Shown: positions 6,664 to 14,050, counted from the stretch's first letter. The stretch is DNA of 25,563 nucleotides from JBOHBN01 sp050698355 (GCA_050698355.1 JBOHBN010000130.1:1-25563); one strand, 5' to 3'. Numbers and translations: made by a program. The notes: a model not told the origin generated them from the sequence alone.

Positions 6664-7665
6664 ATGGAGTACAGGAATCTCGGAAGCAGCGGTCTGCGCA
6701 TCAGCGAGATCGCCTACGGCAACTGGATCACACACGGCTCGCAGATCGAGAACGACGCCGCCGTCAAGTGCGTACACGCCGCACTCGACGAGGGCATCAC
6801 AACGTTCGACACCGCGGACGTGTACGCGAACACGAGAGCCGAGTCCGTACTCGGCGAGGCGCTGCGCGGCCAGCGGCGGGAGGGCCTGGAGATCTTCAGC
6901 AAGGTCTACTTCCCCACCGGCAACGGGCAGAACGACCGCGGCCTGTCCCGCAAGCACATCATGGAGTCGATCGAGGGAACGCTGCGCCGGCTCGAGGTCG
7001 ACTACCTCGACATGTACCAGGCGCACCGTTACGACAACGCGACGCCGCTGGAAGAGACGATGGAGGCGTTCGCCGACGTCGTACGTCAGGGCAAGGCGCT
7101 GTACATCGGCGTGTCGGAGTGGCGTGCCGAGGAGATCCGTGCCGCCGCCGAGCTTGCCAAGGACCTGCACGTCCCCTTCGTGTCCAACCAGCCGCAGTAC
7201 TCGATGCTGTGGCGGGTCATCGAGGCGGAGGTCATGCCGACGTGCGAGGAGCTCGGGATCGGCCAGATCGTATGGTCGCCGATCGCGCAGGGCGTGCTGA
7301 CCGGCAAGTACGCGCCGGGAGGGCAGCACCCGGCCGGATCCCGCGCGTCGGACACCACCAGCGCCTACTTCATGGGCAACGTGCTGCGCGACGAGATCCT
7401 CGAACGCGTGCAGCGGTTGCGCCCGCTCGCGGACAAGGCGGGCCTGACGATGGCGCAGCTCGCGATCGCCTGGGTGCTGCAGCGCGAGAACGTGTCCGCC
7501 GCCATCATCGGCGCGACCAAGCCGGAGCAGGTGCGCGACAACGTGCAGGCCACCGGCGTCCGGCTGCCAACCGAGTTGCTCGACCAGATCGATGAGGCGC
7601 TGGAACCGGTGGTCGAGCGCGACCCCGCGCACACCCAGAGCCCGGACCGGCTGTCGATGGGCTGA
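6664..7665 (+). CDS. Aldo/keto reductase (Kv-beta / YghZ-like subgroup)
   Basis: A 333-residue cytoplasmic NADPH-dependent reductase with a TIM-barrel fold. The catalytic tetrad is present: Asp49 and Tyr54 in FDTADVY, Lys80 in IFSKVY, His121 in YQAHRYD. The cofactor-binding C-terminal end has IIGATKPEQVRDN. The N-terminus MEYRNLGSSGLRISEIAYGNW and the QYSMLWRVIEAEVMP segment match the voltage-gated K-channel beta-subunit-like group. The substrate cannot be deduced; members reduce various aldehydes such as glyceraldehyde 3-phosphate. It stands alone, divergent from the protease gene and followed by an inverted-repeat element. The start is fixed by the conserved N-terminus. Confidence 0.93.
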   Translation: MEYRNLGSSGLRISEIAYGNWITHGSQIENDAAVKCVHAALDEGITTFDTADVYANTRAESVLGEALRGQRREGLEIFSKVYFPTGNGQNDRGLSRKHIMESIEGTLRRLEVDYLDMYQAHRYDNATPLEETMEAFADVVRQGKALYIGVSEWRAEEIRAAAELAKDLHVPFVSNQPQYSMLWRVIEAEVMPTCEELGIGQIVWSPIAQGVLTGKYAPGGQHPAGSRASDTTSAYFMGNVLRDEILERVQRLRPLADKAGLTMAQLAIAWVLQRENVSAAIIGATKPEQVRDNVQATGVRLPTELLDQIDEALEPVVERDPAHTQSPDRLSMG

Positions 7666-7684
7666 CCACGGCTGCTTAGGTAGA

Positions 7685-7770
7685 GTCGATCACGGTAAGT
7701 ACCCTCAGCGGTCGCGCTCTCGGCGTGTCGGCCGGGTTGTAACGGTGCCAACGTACTTACCGTGATCGAC
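7685..7770. repeat. 86-bp element with perfect 18-bp terminal inverted repeats
   Basis: GTCGATCACGGTAAGTAC at 7685-7702 is repeated exactly in reverse complement at 7753-7770, around a 50-bp centre. It lies between the convergent aldo/keto reductase (stop 7665) and the small gene ending at 7832. It could be a very large-looped terminator, a MITE-like or REP-like repeat, or a cruciform binding site. I see no flanking target duplication and no internal ORF. Confidence 0.85.
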
Positions 7771-7831
7771 AAGGATCCGTTCGCGGTGTCATTGCAGGGG
7801 CGCAACGACAGCGGCAGTGGTGGGGAGCGCG

Positions 7832-8047
7832 TCAGTCGTCGGCGGCGAGGCCCATCGGCCCGTACACCTCGCGTTCTTCCTCGAGCAGCGTCACCTGGTG
7901 CACGCCCGCGTCGAGCAGGGCGCGCCAGTTCTCCCCGAGCCACGACTCCGCGTCCGCCTGGGACGAGAACCTGTTTCCCGCGTCCAGCTCAGCGGCCTGC
8001 TCGATGACGGAGCCGCTCGCGTCCTCGTACCTCCACTGCCACGCCAT
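7832..8047 (-). CDS. Small conserved actinobacterial protein of unknown function (71 aa)
   Basis: The 71-residue acidic protein begins MAWQWRYEDASG and contains SQADAESWLGENWRALLDAGVHQVTL and a closing VYGPMGL. I recall this pattern as recurring in many actinobacterial genomes, without a known function. There is no signal peptide or membrane segment. Aromatic residues cluster at the N-terminus (Trp3, Trp5, Tyr7), with a further Trp pair in the middle. The ATG at 8045-8047 has no ribosome site but a TAGACT -10 six bases upstream, so it is probably translated from a leaderless mRNA. It is divergent from the next gene by 73 bp. Real coding is supported by length-conserved motifs and promoter placement. 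Confidence 0.82.
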   Translation of the reverse strand: MAWQWRYEDASGSVIEQAAELDAGNRFSSQADAESWLGENWRALLDAGVHQVTLLEEEREVYGPMGLAADD

Positions 8048-8053
8048 TCGATC

Positions 8054-8059
8054 AGTCTA
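8054..8059 (-). promoter_or_regulatory. Predicted -10 (TAGACT) of the 71-aa gene, leaderless type
   Basis: On the minus strand TAGACT is followed by six bases and then ATG, so initiation would fall at the start codon. No convincing -35 is present at 17-18 bp. Confidence 0.5.
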
Positions 8060-8120
8060 GGGGTCCAGCCGATACAGTGCGGTACGGCTCGTCGCCGATC
8101 GCAAACCTTGAAAGGCACCG

Positions 8121-9392
8121 ATGATCTCCGCTCTCCGGAATCGGCTCGTGACGTTCGCGGTCGTGCTGGCGGCCGCCTTCGGGGCGGCGTTGCTGCTCCC
8201 CGCGAGCGCGCAGGCGCAGCCGGTGCCAGCGTCGAAGCACGGGCTGTACGGCGCGCAGGACCCCACGTACGACGGCGCGTTCCGGCAGAGCCTCGCGATC
8301 CTCGCGCTCAACGCCGCCGGTGAGCCGGTGCCGGCCGCGGCGATCACCTGGCTGGTGCGGCAACAGTGTGGAGACGGCGGGTGGACGGCGTTCCGCAAGA
8401 ACCTCGACCAGCCGTGCCAGGCCAAGTCCGAGGACAGCAACTCCACCGCAATGGCCGTTCAGGCGCTGGCGCGTGTAGGCGGGCAGACCGACGCGGCCAA
8501 CGAGGGCGTGAGCTGGCTCCGGTCGCATCAGAACGCCGACGGCGGCATCGGTTACAACTCCGGCCAGCCATCCGACGCGAACTCCACGGCGCTGTTCGCC
8601 CAGGCACTGGTCGCGACAAGCAACGACCCCACCGCTGCGACGTCGGACAAGGGCGCGACGGCGTACGACGCCTTGCTCGGCCTGCAGATCGGCTGCGACT
8701 CCTACACCGACCAGGGTGCCTTCGCGTACCAGCAGGCGAAGGGCGGCAAGGACCTCGAACCCAACGCGCTAGCTACATCCGCCGCGCTGTTCGCGCTCAC
8801 CGGCCAAGCCCTGCCGGTGACCCAGCCCGGCAGCGGCAAGGCGAAGGAGCTGAGCTGCCCGGCCAGCGGTGACATCAAGCCCGCGGAAGCGGCCGCGGCC
8901 GCCGGCAAGCACATGGCCGATCTCATGAAAGAGAACTCCTGGCACGTGCCGTCACCCCAGGGCAACGGCGACGACTGGGGCACGACGGCGACGACCGCGA
9001 TCGGCCTCGCCGCGTTGGGCGCGACGAACGACGCGCAGAAGGCCATGTCCGCCTTGGCGAAGCACGCGGACAGCTACGTACAAGGTGACGGCGGCGACAC
9101 GCCCGCGGCGCTCGCGAACGTGATACTCGCCGCGGTAGCTACCGGCCAGGACCCGCACAAGGTAGCCGACGATTCCGTGCAGCGACTCCAGGCGACCGCC
9201 GTACACGGAGGCGGCAACGGCGAGGACGCGTCCGCCACTCCGTCGGCGACGTCGGGTGCGGCAGCCGGAAGCCAGGGCTCATCGGGGACGTCGACGGGCG
9301 GATGGGTCGCGCTCGTCGTTCTCGGGTTGATCGTCGCGATAGGGGCCGGGGTCCTGCTCAGCCGCCGCGCGGCGACGCAATCCACCGACTAG
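8121..9392 (+). CDS. Secreted, membrane-anchored protein with prenyltransferase/squalene-cyclase-like repeats
   Basis: A 423-residue cell-surface protein. A Sec signal peptide (about 1-32, AQA before Gln33) leads to a repeat domain of alpha/alpha-barrel type: RQQCGDGGW (80-88) and SHQNADGGIGYNSG (135-148) are typical QW-like prenyltransferase/squalene oxidase repeats. Ser/Thr/Gly-rich low-complexity sequence follows (about 365-393), then one C-terminal membrane helix (395-413) and a short RRAATQSTD tail. It is not an enzyme candidate by motif: the cyclase DXDD acid motif is not evident. Such folds also occur in cobalamin-binding proteins (intrinsic factor/transcobalamin type), so ligand binding outside the cell is possible but unproven. 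ATG 8121 has AAAGG six bases upstream. Confidence 0.85.
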   Translation: MISALRNRLVTFAVVLAAAFGAALLLPASAQAQPVPASKHGLYGAQDPTYDGAFRQSLAILALNAAGEPVPAAAITWLVRQQCGDGGWTAFRKNLDQPCQAKSEDSNSTAMAVQALARVGGQTDAANEGVSWLRSHQNADGGIGYNSGQPSDANSTALFAQALVATSNDPTAATSDKGATAYDALLGLQIGCDSYTDQGAFAYQQAKGGKDLEPNALATSAALFALTGQALPVTQPGSGKAKELSCPASGDIKPAEAAAAAGKHMADLMKENSWHVPSPQGNGDDWGTTATTAIGLAALGATNDAQKAMSALAKHADSYVQGDGGDTPAALANVILAAVATGQDPHKVADDSVQRLQATAVHGGGNGEDASATPSATSGAAAGSQGSSGTSTGGWVALVVLGLIVAIGAGVLLSRRAATQSTD

Positions 9393-9413
9393 CGTTACCC
9401 GAACGCAGCCTGT

Positions 9414-9433
9414 CTATGTCTAGATTGACATAG
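9414..9433. promoter_or_regulatory. 7-bp-arm inverted repeat overlapping a TTGACA in front of the lipoprotein hydrolase
   Basis: CTATGTC (9414-9420) and GACATAG (9427-9433) form a perfect inverted repeat with a six-base centre; the right arm lies in TTGACA (9425-9430). The site is 21 bp before ATG 9455. TAGGCT (9442-9447) is a -10 candidate seven bases before the start, but its spacing from TTGACA is only 11 bp, so these two do not form one promoter. An operator is plausible. Confidence 0.4.
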
Positions 9434-9454
9434 TCGCTCCGTAGGCTGCGGCGG

Positions 9455-10276
9455 ATGACAGGCAGACGTACGGCCCTCCCACTGCTGGCCACCGTCGTGG
9501 CGCTCGCCGCGCTGCTCACCGCATGCGGCGGGAAGTCCGGGGCCGGCAGCTCGGGTACGCCGAGCCCGTCCACGAAGATCCGCTCGCTGCAGGAACGTTG
9601 CGGCACCAAGCCGTCCGTGCCTGCGGACGCGCTCACCTTCGAGTCCGGGAACGGTGCCCGCCTCTACGGCGCGGAGATGGGCGACGGTCCGCGCGGGCTG
9701 GTGCTCGTACATCAGGTCGGCTCGGAGGGCATGTGCGGCTGGCTGCACGGCGCGGAGCACTTCGCCGGCAAGGGCTATCACGTCCTGCTCTTCGACCAGG
9801 TCTGCTACGGCGACAGCGCGTGCCCGAGCGGTGCGAGCCTCGCCGCCGATGTACCCGCCGCGGCGAGCAAGCTGCGCCACCTCGGGGCGGCGAGCGTGGT
9901 CGCGGTCGGCGCGTCCCAGGGTGGCGGCGTGGTCGTGGTCGCCGCTGCGCATCACCCGAAGGCGTTCGACGGGGTCGTCGTCCTGTCCGGCCAGCTGGAT
10001 GCGCGGTTCTCGTTCAGTGCGCCGCACACCGCGCAGGACGCCGCACCGAAGGTGACCGCGCCCATCCTGTTCGCTATCGCGAGGAAGGACGACGTCGCGA
10101 CGGTCGCGCAGACCCGGGCGGTGGCGAGGTCGACGGCATCGAAGCATCGGCAGGTCGTGGTCCTGCCCATGACGATGGGGCACGGTATCGACCTGGTCAC
10201 CGACATCGACGGCAAGCCGACGAGGTTCGACCGGAAGACGCTACTGCCGTTCCTCGCCGAACGCACCGCGGCATGA
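9455..10276 (+). CDS. Lipoprotein of the alpha/beta hydrolase fold
   Basis: The 273-residue protein starts with a lipoprotein signal (lipobox LTAC, Cys24), so it should be anchored on the outer face of the membrane. The hydrolase fold shows LVLVHQVGS (strand plus oxyanion loop), the nucleophile elbow GASQGG with Ser154, a likely acid in IARKDD (Asp212/213) and His243 in MGHGID. All three triad residues are in the expected order. The family resembles dienelactone-hydrolase-like and esterase-like proteins; the substrate is unknown. It follows the repeat-domain surface protein in the same direction, 62 bp downstream, so both may act at the cell surface. It ends convergent to the MFS gene. Confidence 0.87.
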   Translation: MTGRRTALPLLATVVALAALLTACGGKSGAGSSGTPSPSTKIRSLQERCGTKPSVPADALTFESGNGARLYGAEMGDGPRGLVLVHQVGSEGMCGWLHGAEHFAGKGYHVLLFDQVCYGDSACPSGASLAADVPAAASKLRHLGAASVVAVGASQGGGVVVVAAAHHPKAFDGVVVLSGQLDARFSFSAPHTAQDAAPKVTAPILFAIARKDDVATVAQTRAVARSTASKHRQVVVLPMTMGHGIDLVTDIDGKPTRFDRKTLLPFLAERTAA

Positions 10277-10286
10277 TCCGCTTTCT

Positions 10287-10324
10287 GTGGCCGCAACGCG
10301 AAGAAACCTGCGCGTTCAGGCCAC
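10287..10324. terminator. Bidirectional hairpin between the hydrolase and MFS genes
   Basis: GTGGCC-gc-AACGCG (10287-10300) pairs with CGCGTT-ca-GGCCAC (10311-10324) around a ten-base loop: 12 paired bases with a 2x2 internal loop. The right arm overlaps the last codons of the MFS gene (stop 10316-10318). There is no U tract. Confidence 0.6.
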
Positions 10325-11596
10325 GAGAGACGGATCTTGGTCGGGGGTGTCGGGCACCTGGAGGTGGATGCGCTCCCGGTCCATCAACCGCCACGCCGGC
10401 TGGGCGAACGGCAGCAGCGTCATGACGAGGTAGCCGGCACCGACCGCGACCAATGCCCAGGACAACCCGAACCCCGCCACCATCCCCCCGGCGACGAGGC
10501 CGCCGACCGGGATGCCGAGCCAGGCGGTCGCGCCCAGCGCGCCGAGGACGCGTCCCTGTAGCCGCCGCGGCACACGTTCGTACTCCGCGGCGCCGAGCAG
10601 CGGGTTGATCGCCCCCACCGCGAACCCGCTGATCACCGCCCACACCACGATGACGACAAGGGAGTCGGACCAGGCGAGCAGGAAGAACCGCGGCGCTCCC
10701 GCCACGAGAAAGCACAGCCCGTACGTCACCCGCCTCGGCAGCCTGTGCGCGAAAGCACTGAACAACGCGTTCCCAATCACCGCGCCGAGGCCGAGCGCCC
10801 CACCGACCAGGCCTACCGCCGTCGCCGAGCCGATCACGGTCTTGGCCCACACCGGGAGGAGTACCGCGAACATCGCCTGGTCGAACAGGTTGGTCGCCAG
10901 CACCATGACGCCGATCGCGCGGAGCAGCGGGTCGTGCACCAGGAACCGCAGGCCCTCACGTAGCTCGTGCAGGTACCCGCGGACGGGTGAGGCCGCGGGG
11001 GTACGGGCCGCGGCCGACGCGCGCCGGCGTATGAACACCAGCACGAGCGGCGCCGCGACGGCGAACGAGAACGCGTCGACGAACAGCGCGTTCGCCGCGC
11101 CGATCGTCGCGGCGAGCGCACCACCGAGCGGCGCGCCGAGCAGGCTGCCCAGGCGCTGCACCCCGTCAAGCAGCCCGGCGCCGCGCTCGGTGGGTACCGC
11201 CGCCTCGTCGACCACCTCGGGTACGAGCACGTCCTTGGCCGTCTCCCCCGGTCCGCGAAACGCGCCGAGCACCGCGACCACGACGCACAGCTGCCAGAAC
11301 GCGAGATTGCCGGTGTCGTACAGCAGCGGGACGGCGAGGACGATCGCTGCGCTCACCGCGTCGCACAGCACGCTCACCCGCCGGCCGCCGAACCTGTCGA
11401 TGAGCGGCGACGCGAGCGCCTGCATGAGGACGTACGGCAGCATCTCGGCGAACGCGACAACGCCGGTCTGCGCGGCGCTGCCGGTCGTGACGAGCACCAG
11501 CCACGGCACCGCGACCATCGACACGCGAGTACCGGTCGTCGAGACGGAGGAGGCCGCGAGCAGACCGACGAGCCCGGCTCGGCGGCGCTCAGTCAC
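10316..11596 (-). CDS. Major facilitator superfamily transporter
   Basis: A 426-residue integral membrane protein with about 12 hydrophobic segments, of the MFS_3/enterobactin-exporter-like type. It has an N-terminal half with SSVSTTGTRVSMVAVPWLVL, the loop 2-3 motif DRFGGRRV, and a central cytoplasmic stretch with FIRRRASAAAR. The start is GTG 11594-11596 (MTERRRAGLVGLLAA), overlapping the end of the upstream ArsR gene by eight bases; the longer frame to 11677 would lie inside that gene and looks non-coding. Translational coupling to an ArsR-type regulator suggests an efflux pump that is induced by its substrate, but the substrate is unknown. Confidence 0.88.
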   Translation of the reverse strand: MTERRRAGLVGLLAASSVSTTGTRVSMVAVPWLVLVTTGSAAQTGVVAFAEMLPYVLMQALASPLIDRFGGRRVSVLCDAVSAAIVLAVPLLYDTGNLAFWQLCVVVAVLGAFRGPGETAKDVLVPEVVDEAAVPTERGAGLLDGVQRLGSLLGAPLGGALAATIGAANALFVDAFSFAVAAPLVLVFIRRRASAAARTPAASPVRGYLHELREGLRFLVHDPLLRAIGVMVLATNLFDQAMFAVLLPVWAKTVIGSATAVGLVGGALGLGAVIGNALFSAFAHRLPRRVTYGLCFLVAGAPRFFLLAWSDSLVVIVVWAVISGFAVGAINPLLGAAEYERVPRRLQGRVLGALGATAWLGIPVGGLVAGGMVAGFGLSWALVAVGAGYLVMTLLPFAQPAWRLMDRERIHLQVPDTPDQDPSLVA

Positions 11597-12230
11597 GATT
11601 GGCCCAGGGAAACACCTGCCACTGCACGGCGACGCGCCGCGCGTCCCGCGGAACGTCGGTCGTGTCCGCGACGGCATCGCGCCGGTACCGGCTGAGGAGC
11701 TCGTCTATCTCGCTCTGGAGTCGCTCGGTCTCCTCCGGCGTGAGCCGCAGCAGGATGTCCGACAGGGTTCCCGTGTCGCGCCACTTCGCGGGCAGCCGGG
11801 ACGCCGAGCCGAGCCACTCCCGCACCTTGCTGGCGTAGATGTCCGCGACGGATTGCAGGTACTCGTCGGAGAGCGCGTCGAGCTCCTCCTCATCGGCGCC
11901 CTCCGCCGCTCCGGTGGCACGGATCGCGGCCTGGTCGAAGCGGGTCGACCTGTGCGCGGCACGCCACCAACGCTCCCGGCCGTGGCCGCGTCCGGTGTCC
12001 TCGGCGATGAACCCGTACGCCGCGAGCTGGCGCAGGTGGTAGCTGGTGATCCCGGAGCTGAGGCCGAGCTGCTCGGCCAGCTTCGTCGCCGTGGACGGGC
12101 CGTCCCGGCGCAGCATGCCGAGGAGCTTCGGGCGCAACGGGTGGGCGATGCCGCGCAGGGAGCGCGCGTCGAGCACGACGTCGCGCTCGGGGTCGTACTC
12201 CGGCGGCATTCCGTGGGCATCACGAGACAT
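11589..12230 (-). CDS. ArsR-type winged-helix transcriptional regulator
   Basis: The 213-residue protein has a winged helix (about 20-85) with AHPLRPKLLGMLRRDGPSTA, TKLAEQLGLSSGITSYHLRQL as the helix-turn-helix, then a wing in EDTGRGHGRERWW. A long helical C-terminal region (about 100-200) probably dimerises or binds a ligand. No metal-binding cysteine motif (ELCVCDL type) is seen, so it is not a classical metal sensor. ATG 12228-12230 was chosen because a full promoter (-35 TTGGCA, 17 bp, -10 TACTGT) ends six bases upstream; the frame extends 16 codons further into that promoter. It forms an operon with the MFS transporter, and palindromes across the promoter suggest autorepression. Confidence 0.87.
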   Translation of the reverse strand: MSRDAHGMPPEYDPERDVVLDARSLRGIAHPLRPKLLGMLRRDGPSTATKLAEQLGLSSGITSYHLRQLAAYGFIAEDTGRGHGRERWWRAAHRSTRFDQAAIRATGAAEGADEEELDALSDEYLQSVADIYASKVREWLGSASRLPAKWRDTGTLSDILLRLTPEETERLQSEIDELLSRYRRDAVADTTDVPRDARRVAVQWQVFPWANRD

Positions 12231-12232
12231 GT

Positions 12233-12268
12233 GCAAACAGTACTTTGCAAAACTTCCTTTGCCAAAGG
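12233..12268 (-). promoter_or_regulatory. Promoter with overlapping palindromic operators for the ArsR-MFS operon
   Basis: On the minus strand, -35 TTGGCA (12260-12265) and -10 TACTGT (12237-12242) are 17 bp apart, and ATG begins six bases after the -10. CCTTTGCCAAAGG (12256-12268) is a perfect 6-1-6 palindrome over the -35. GCAAA/TTTGC (12233-12237 and 12244-12248) is a second inverted repeat over the -10. Binding at either would block polymerase, consistent with autorepression. Confidence 0.65.
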
Positions 12269-12423
12269 TCCTTGGCATACGTTACGGCGGGCTACCCCGC
12301 GCGATCGTCCTGCGTCCCGGCGTGCCCCTCAGCTAGTCACCCGCCCTGGGTGCCGACGCGGTACCGGAACCCGCGCTGCGACGGGGCGAGGTTGTGGAGG
12401 CCGCCACGCAATTGTCGGCTGGG

Positions 12424-12441
12424 GTTCATGTGCCGTTCACG
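12424..12441 (+). promoter_or_regulatory. PHO box (PhoP-binding direct repeat) upstream of phoU
   Basis: GTTCATG (12424-12430) and GTTCACG (12435-12441) are direct repeats with an 11-bp period, matching the GTTCACC-type units bound by PhoP in Streptomyces. They lie 31 bp upstream of the likely -10 of phoU, a position suited to activation under phosphate limitation. Confidence 0.7.
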
Positions 12442-12472
12442 CAGGCATTGCTAGTCACTCATCCTGCGTCCC

Positions 12473-12478
12473 TAGCAT
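12473..12478 (+). promoter_or_regulatory. Predicted -10 (TAGCAT) of phoU, leaderless type
   Basis: TAGCAT is followed by six bases and then ATG 12485, with no ribosome site. No consensus -35 is present at 17 bp, as expected for a PhoP-activated promoter. The rest of the 254-bp gap from the ArsR start shows nothing else I can support. Confidence 0.5.
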
Positions 12479-12484
12479 CGGGAT

Positions 12485-13153
12485 ATGCGCACGACCTACC
12501 ATGAGCAACTGGAAGGCCTCGCCGAAGGCCTGGCGGACATGTGCGCCACGGTCGGGCAAGCGATGGGCAATGCCACACGTGCCCTGCTGGATTGCGACCT
12601 GGCAGTCGCCCAGCAGGTGATCGCCGCCGACACCACGGTCGACACGGCGCGAACGGATCTCGAGGAGCTGGCGTACGAGCTGCTCGCGCTGCAGGCGCCG
12701 GTCGCCACCGAGCTGCGGACTGTGGTCGCGGCAATCCATGCCGCCGAGAGCCTGGAACGGATGGGCGACTTCGCCCTGCACGTCTCCAAGACCGTACGGC
12801 GCCGCCACCCCAACTCCGTCCTGCCGGCCTCGATCCGGCCGCAGTTCGCCCAGATGGGACGGCTCGCCGTCGCGCAGGCGCACGCGGCCGAGCAGGTGAT
12901 CCGCTCCCGCGACGTCACGCTGGCGCGGCACGTCGAGGACGCCGACGACCAGATGGACAACCTGCACCGTGACCTTTTCATCGCGCTCCTGGCAAGCGAT
13001 TGGCCGCACGGGGTGACCGCCGCGGTTGACGCGACCCAGCTCAGCCGCTTCTACGAACGGTTCGCCGATTACGCCGTGTCCGTCGCTCGCCGCACCGTGT
13101 TCGTCGTCACCGGCCGGATGCCCGGACCGGCAACAGCCAACGGTGCGGGCTAA
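12485..13153 (+). CDS. phoU: Phosphate signalling/transport regulator PhoU
   Basis: PhoU dampens Pho-regulon signalling and Pst activity when phosphate is plentiful, at the inner face of the membrane. The 222-residue, all-helical protein consists of two three-helix repeats. The metal-binding E/DxxxD motif is visible as ESLERMGDFALHV (Glu91, Asp95), with the second-repeat counterpart FYERFADYAVSV. Its length is normal. It is convergent to pstSCAB rather than being the last gene of that operon, and has its own PHO box and -10. The two units end on either side of a long hairpin, so phoU and pst dosage can be set separately. Confidence 0.94.
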   Translation: MRTTYHEQLEGLAEGLADMCATVGQAMGNATRALLDCDLAVAQQVIAADTTVDTARTDLEELAYELLALQAPVATELRTVVAAIHAAESLERMGDFALHVSKTVRRRHPNSVLPASIRPQFAQMGRLAVAQAHAAEQVIRSRDVTLARHVEDADDQMDNLHRDLFIALLASDWPHGVTAAVDATQLSRFYERFADYAVSVARRTVFVVTGRMPGPATANGAG

Positions 13154-13164
13154 CACCCCATTCC

Positions 13165-13224
13165 CCCAGTGATCATGAATGTTCGTGGTAGTCATGGCTA
13201 CCACGAACGTTCATGATCACTGGG
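13165..13224. terminator. Long 27-bp-arm palindrome between phoU and pstB, bidirectional terminator
   Basis: Arms 13165-13191 and 13198-13224 are complementary over 27 positions with one mismatch (T13180 against G13209, a G-U wobble in the plus-strand RNA). The loop is TCATGG. It starts 12 bases after the phoU stop and ends seven bases before the pstB stop. There is no U tract. The arm core contains GTGATCATGAA and GTTCGTGGTAG. The arms are unusually long for a terminator and may belong to a dispersed palindromic repeat. Confidence 0.75.
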
Positions 13225-13230
13225 AGGGCG

Positions 13231-14010
13231 CTAGCCGAAGCGGCCGGAGACGTAATCCTCGGTCGCCTTGCACGACGGCGCGGAGAAGATCGTGCTGGTG
13301 CTGTCCGCCTCGATGAGCCGTCCCGGCTTGCCCGCGCCCTCGATGTTGAAGAAGCCGGTGGTGTCGCTGAGGCGCGCCGCCTGCTGCATGTTGTGCGTCA
13401 CGATCACGATCGTGTAGTGCCGCTTCAGGTCGTTGATGAGGTCCTCGATCGCCAGCGTCGAGATCGGGTCGAGTGCCGAGCAGGGCTCGTCCATCAGCAG
13501 GACCTCCGGCTCGACCGCGATCGCCCGGGCGATGCACAGCCGCTGCTGCTGGCCACCGGACAGGCTCGCGCCGGACTTGTTCAGCCGCCCGCTGACCTCG
13601 CTCCACAGATTTGCGCCGCGCAGTGACCGCTCCACGACGTCGTCGAGCTCCGACTTCTTCATCCGTGCGTGGTTCAGCCGCAGGCCCGCCGCGACGTTGT
13701 CGTAGATCGACATCGTGGGGAACGGGTTCGGCTTCTGGAACACCATTCCGATCTGCCGGCGCACGGCGACCGGGTCGACGCCGGGATCGTAGAGATCCTG
13801 TCCGTCCACGACGACCTTGCCCTCCACGCGCGCACCTGGGACCAGCTCGTGCATCCGGTTGAGCGAGCGCAGGAACGTCGACTTCCCGCAGCCGGACGCG
13901 CCGATGAACGCCGTCACCGACTGCGGGTGGATCGTCATGGAGACGTCCTCCACGGCGAGGAACGACCCGTAGTAGATGGACAGGCCGGAGATGTCGATAC
14001 GTGTTGCCAC
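13231..14010 (-). CDS. pstB: Phosphate ABC transporter ATP-binding protein PstB
   Basis: The ATPase of the high-affinity phosphate importer, 259 residues, normal length. Walker A is GASGCGKS (37-44), the Q-loop lies in MVFQKPNPFP, the ABC signature is LSGGQQQR (150-157), Walker B is VLLMDEP (170-176) and the switch histidine is His206 in VTHNM. The start is GTG 14008-14010 (MATRIDISGL), with GGAAGG six bases upstream. It is the last gene of pstSCAB, 40 bp after pstA, and ends at the hairpin shared with phoU. Confidence 0.97.
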   Translation of the reverse strand: MATRIDISGLSIYYGSFLAVEDVSMTIHPQSVTAFIGASGCGKSTFLRSLNRMHELVPGARVEGKVVVDGQDLYDPGVDPVAVRRQIGMVFQKPNPFPTMSIYDNVAAGLRLNHARMKKSELDDVVERSLRGANLWSEVSGRLNKSGASLSGGQQQRLCIARAIAVEPEVLLMDEPCSALDPISTLAIEDLINDLKRHYTIVIVTHNMQQAARLSDTTGFFNIEGAGKPGRLIEADSTSTIFSAPSCKATEDYVSGRFG

Positions 14011-14050
14011 TATTGCCTTCCCGAGTAAGCGTTTCCAGCACCCATGCGCG

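Noticed and set aside
8048..8120. Cobalamin riboswitch before the repeat-domain surface protein
   Set aside because: Only 73 bp are available and no B12-box-like sequence is seen, so the corrinoid idea rests on fold alone.
10512..12620. 702-codon plus-strand frame across the MFS and ArsR genes and into phoU
   Set aside because: It crosses three real genes and their promoters, has low-complexity Ser/Arg/Thr sequence and no start signal.
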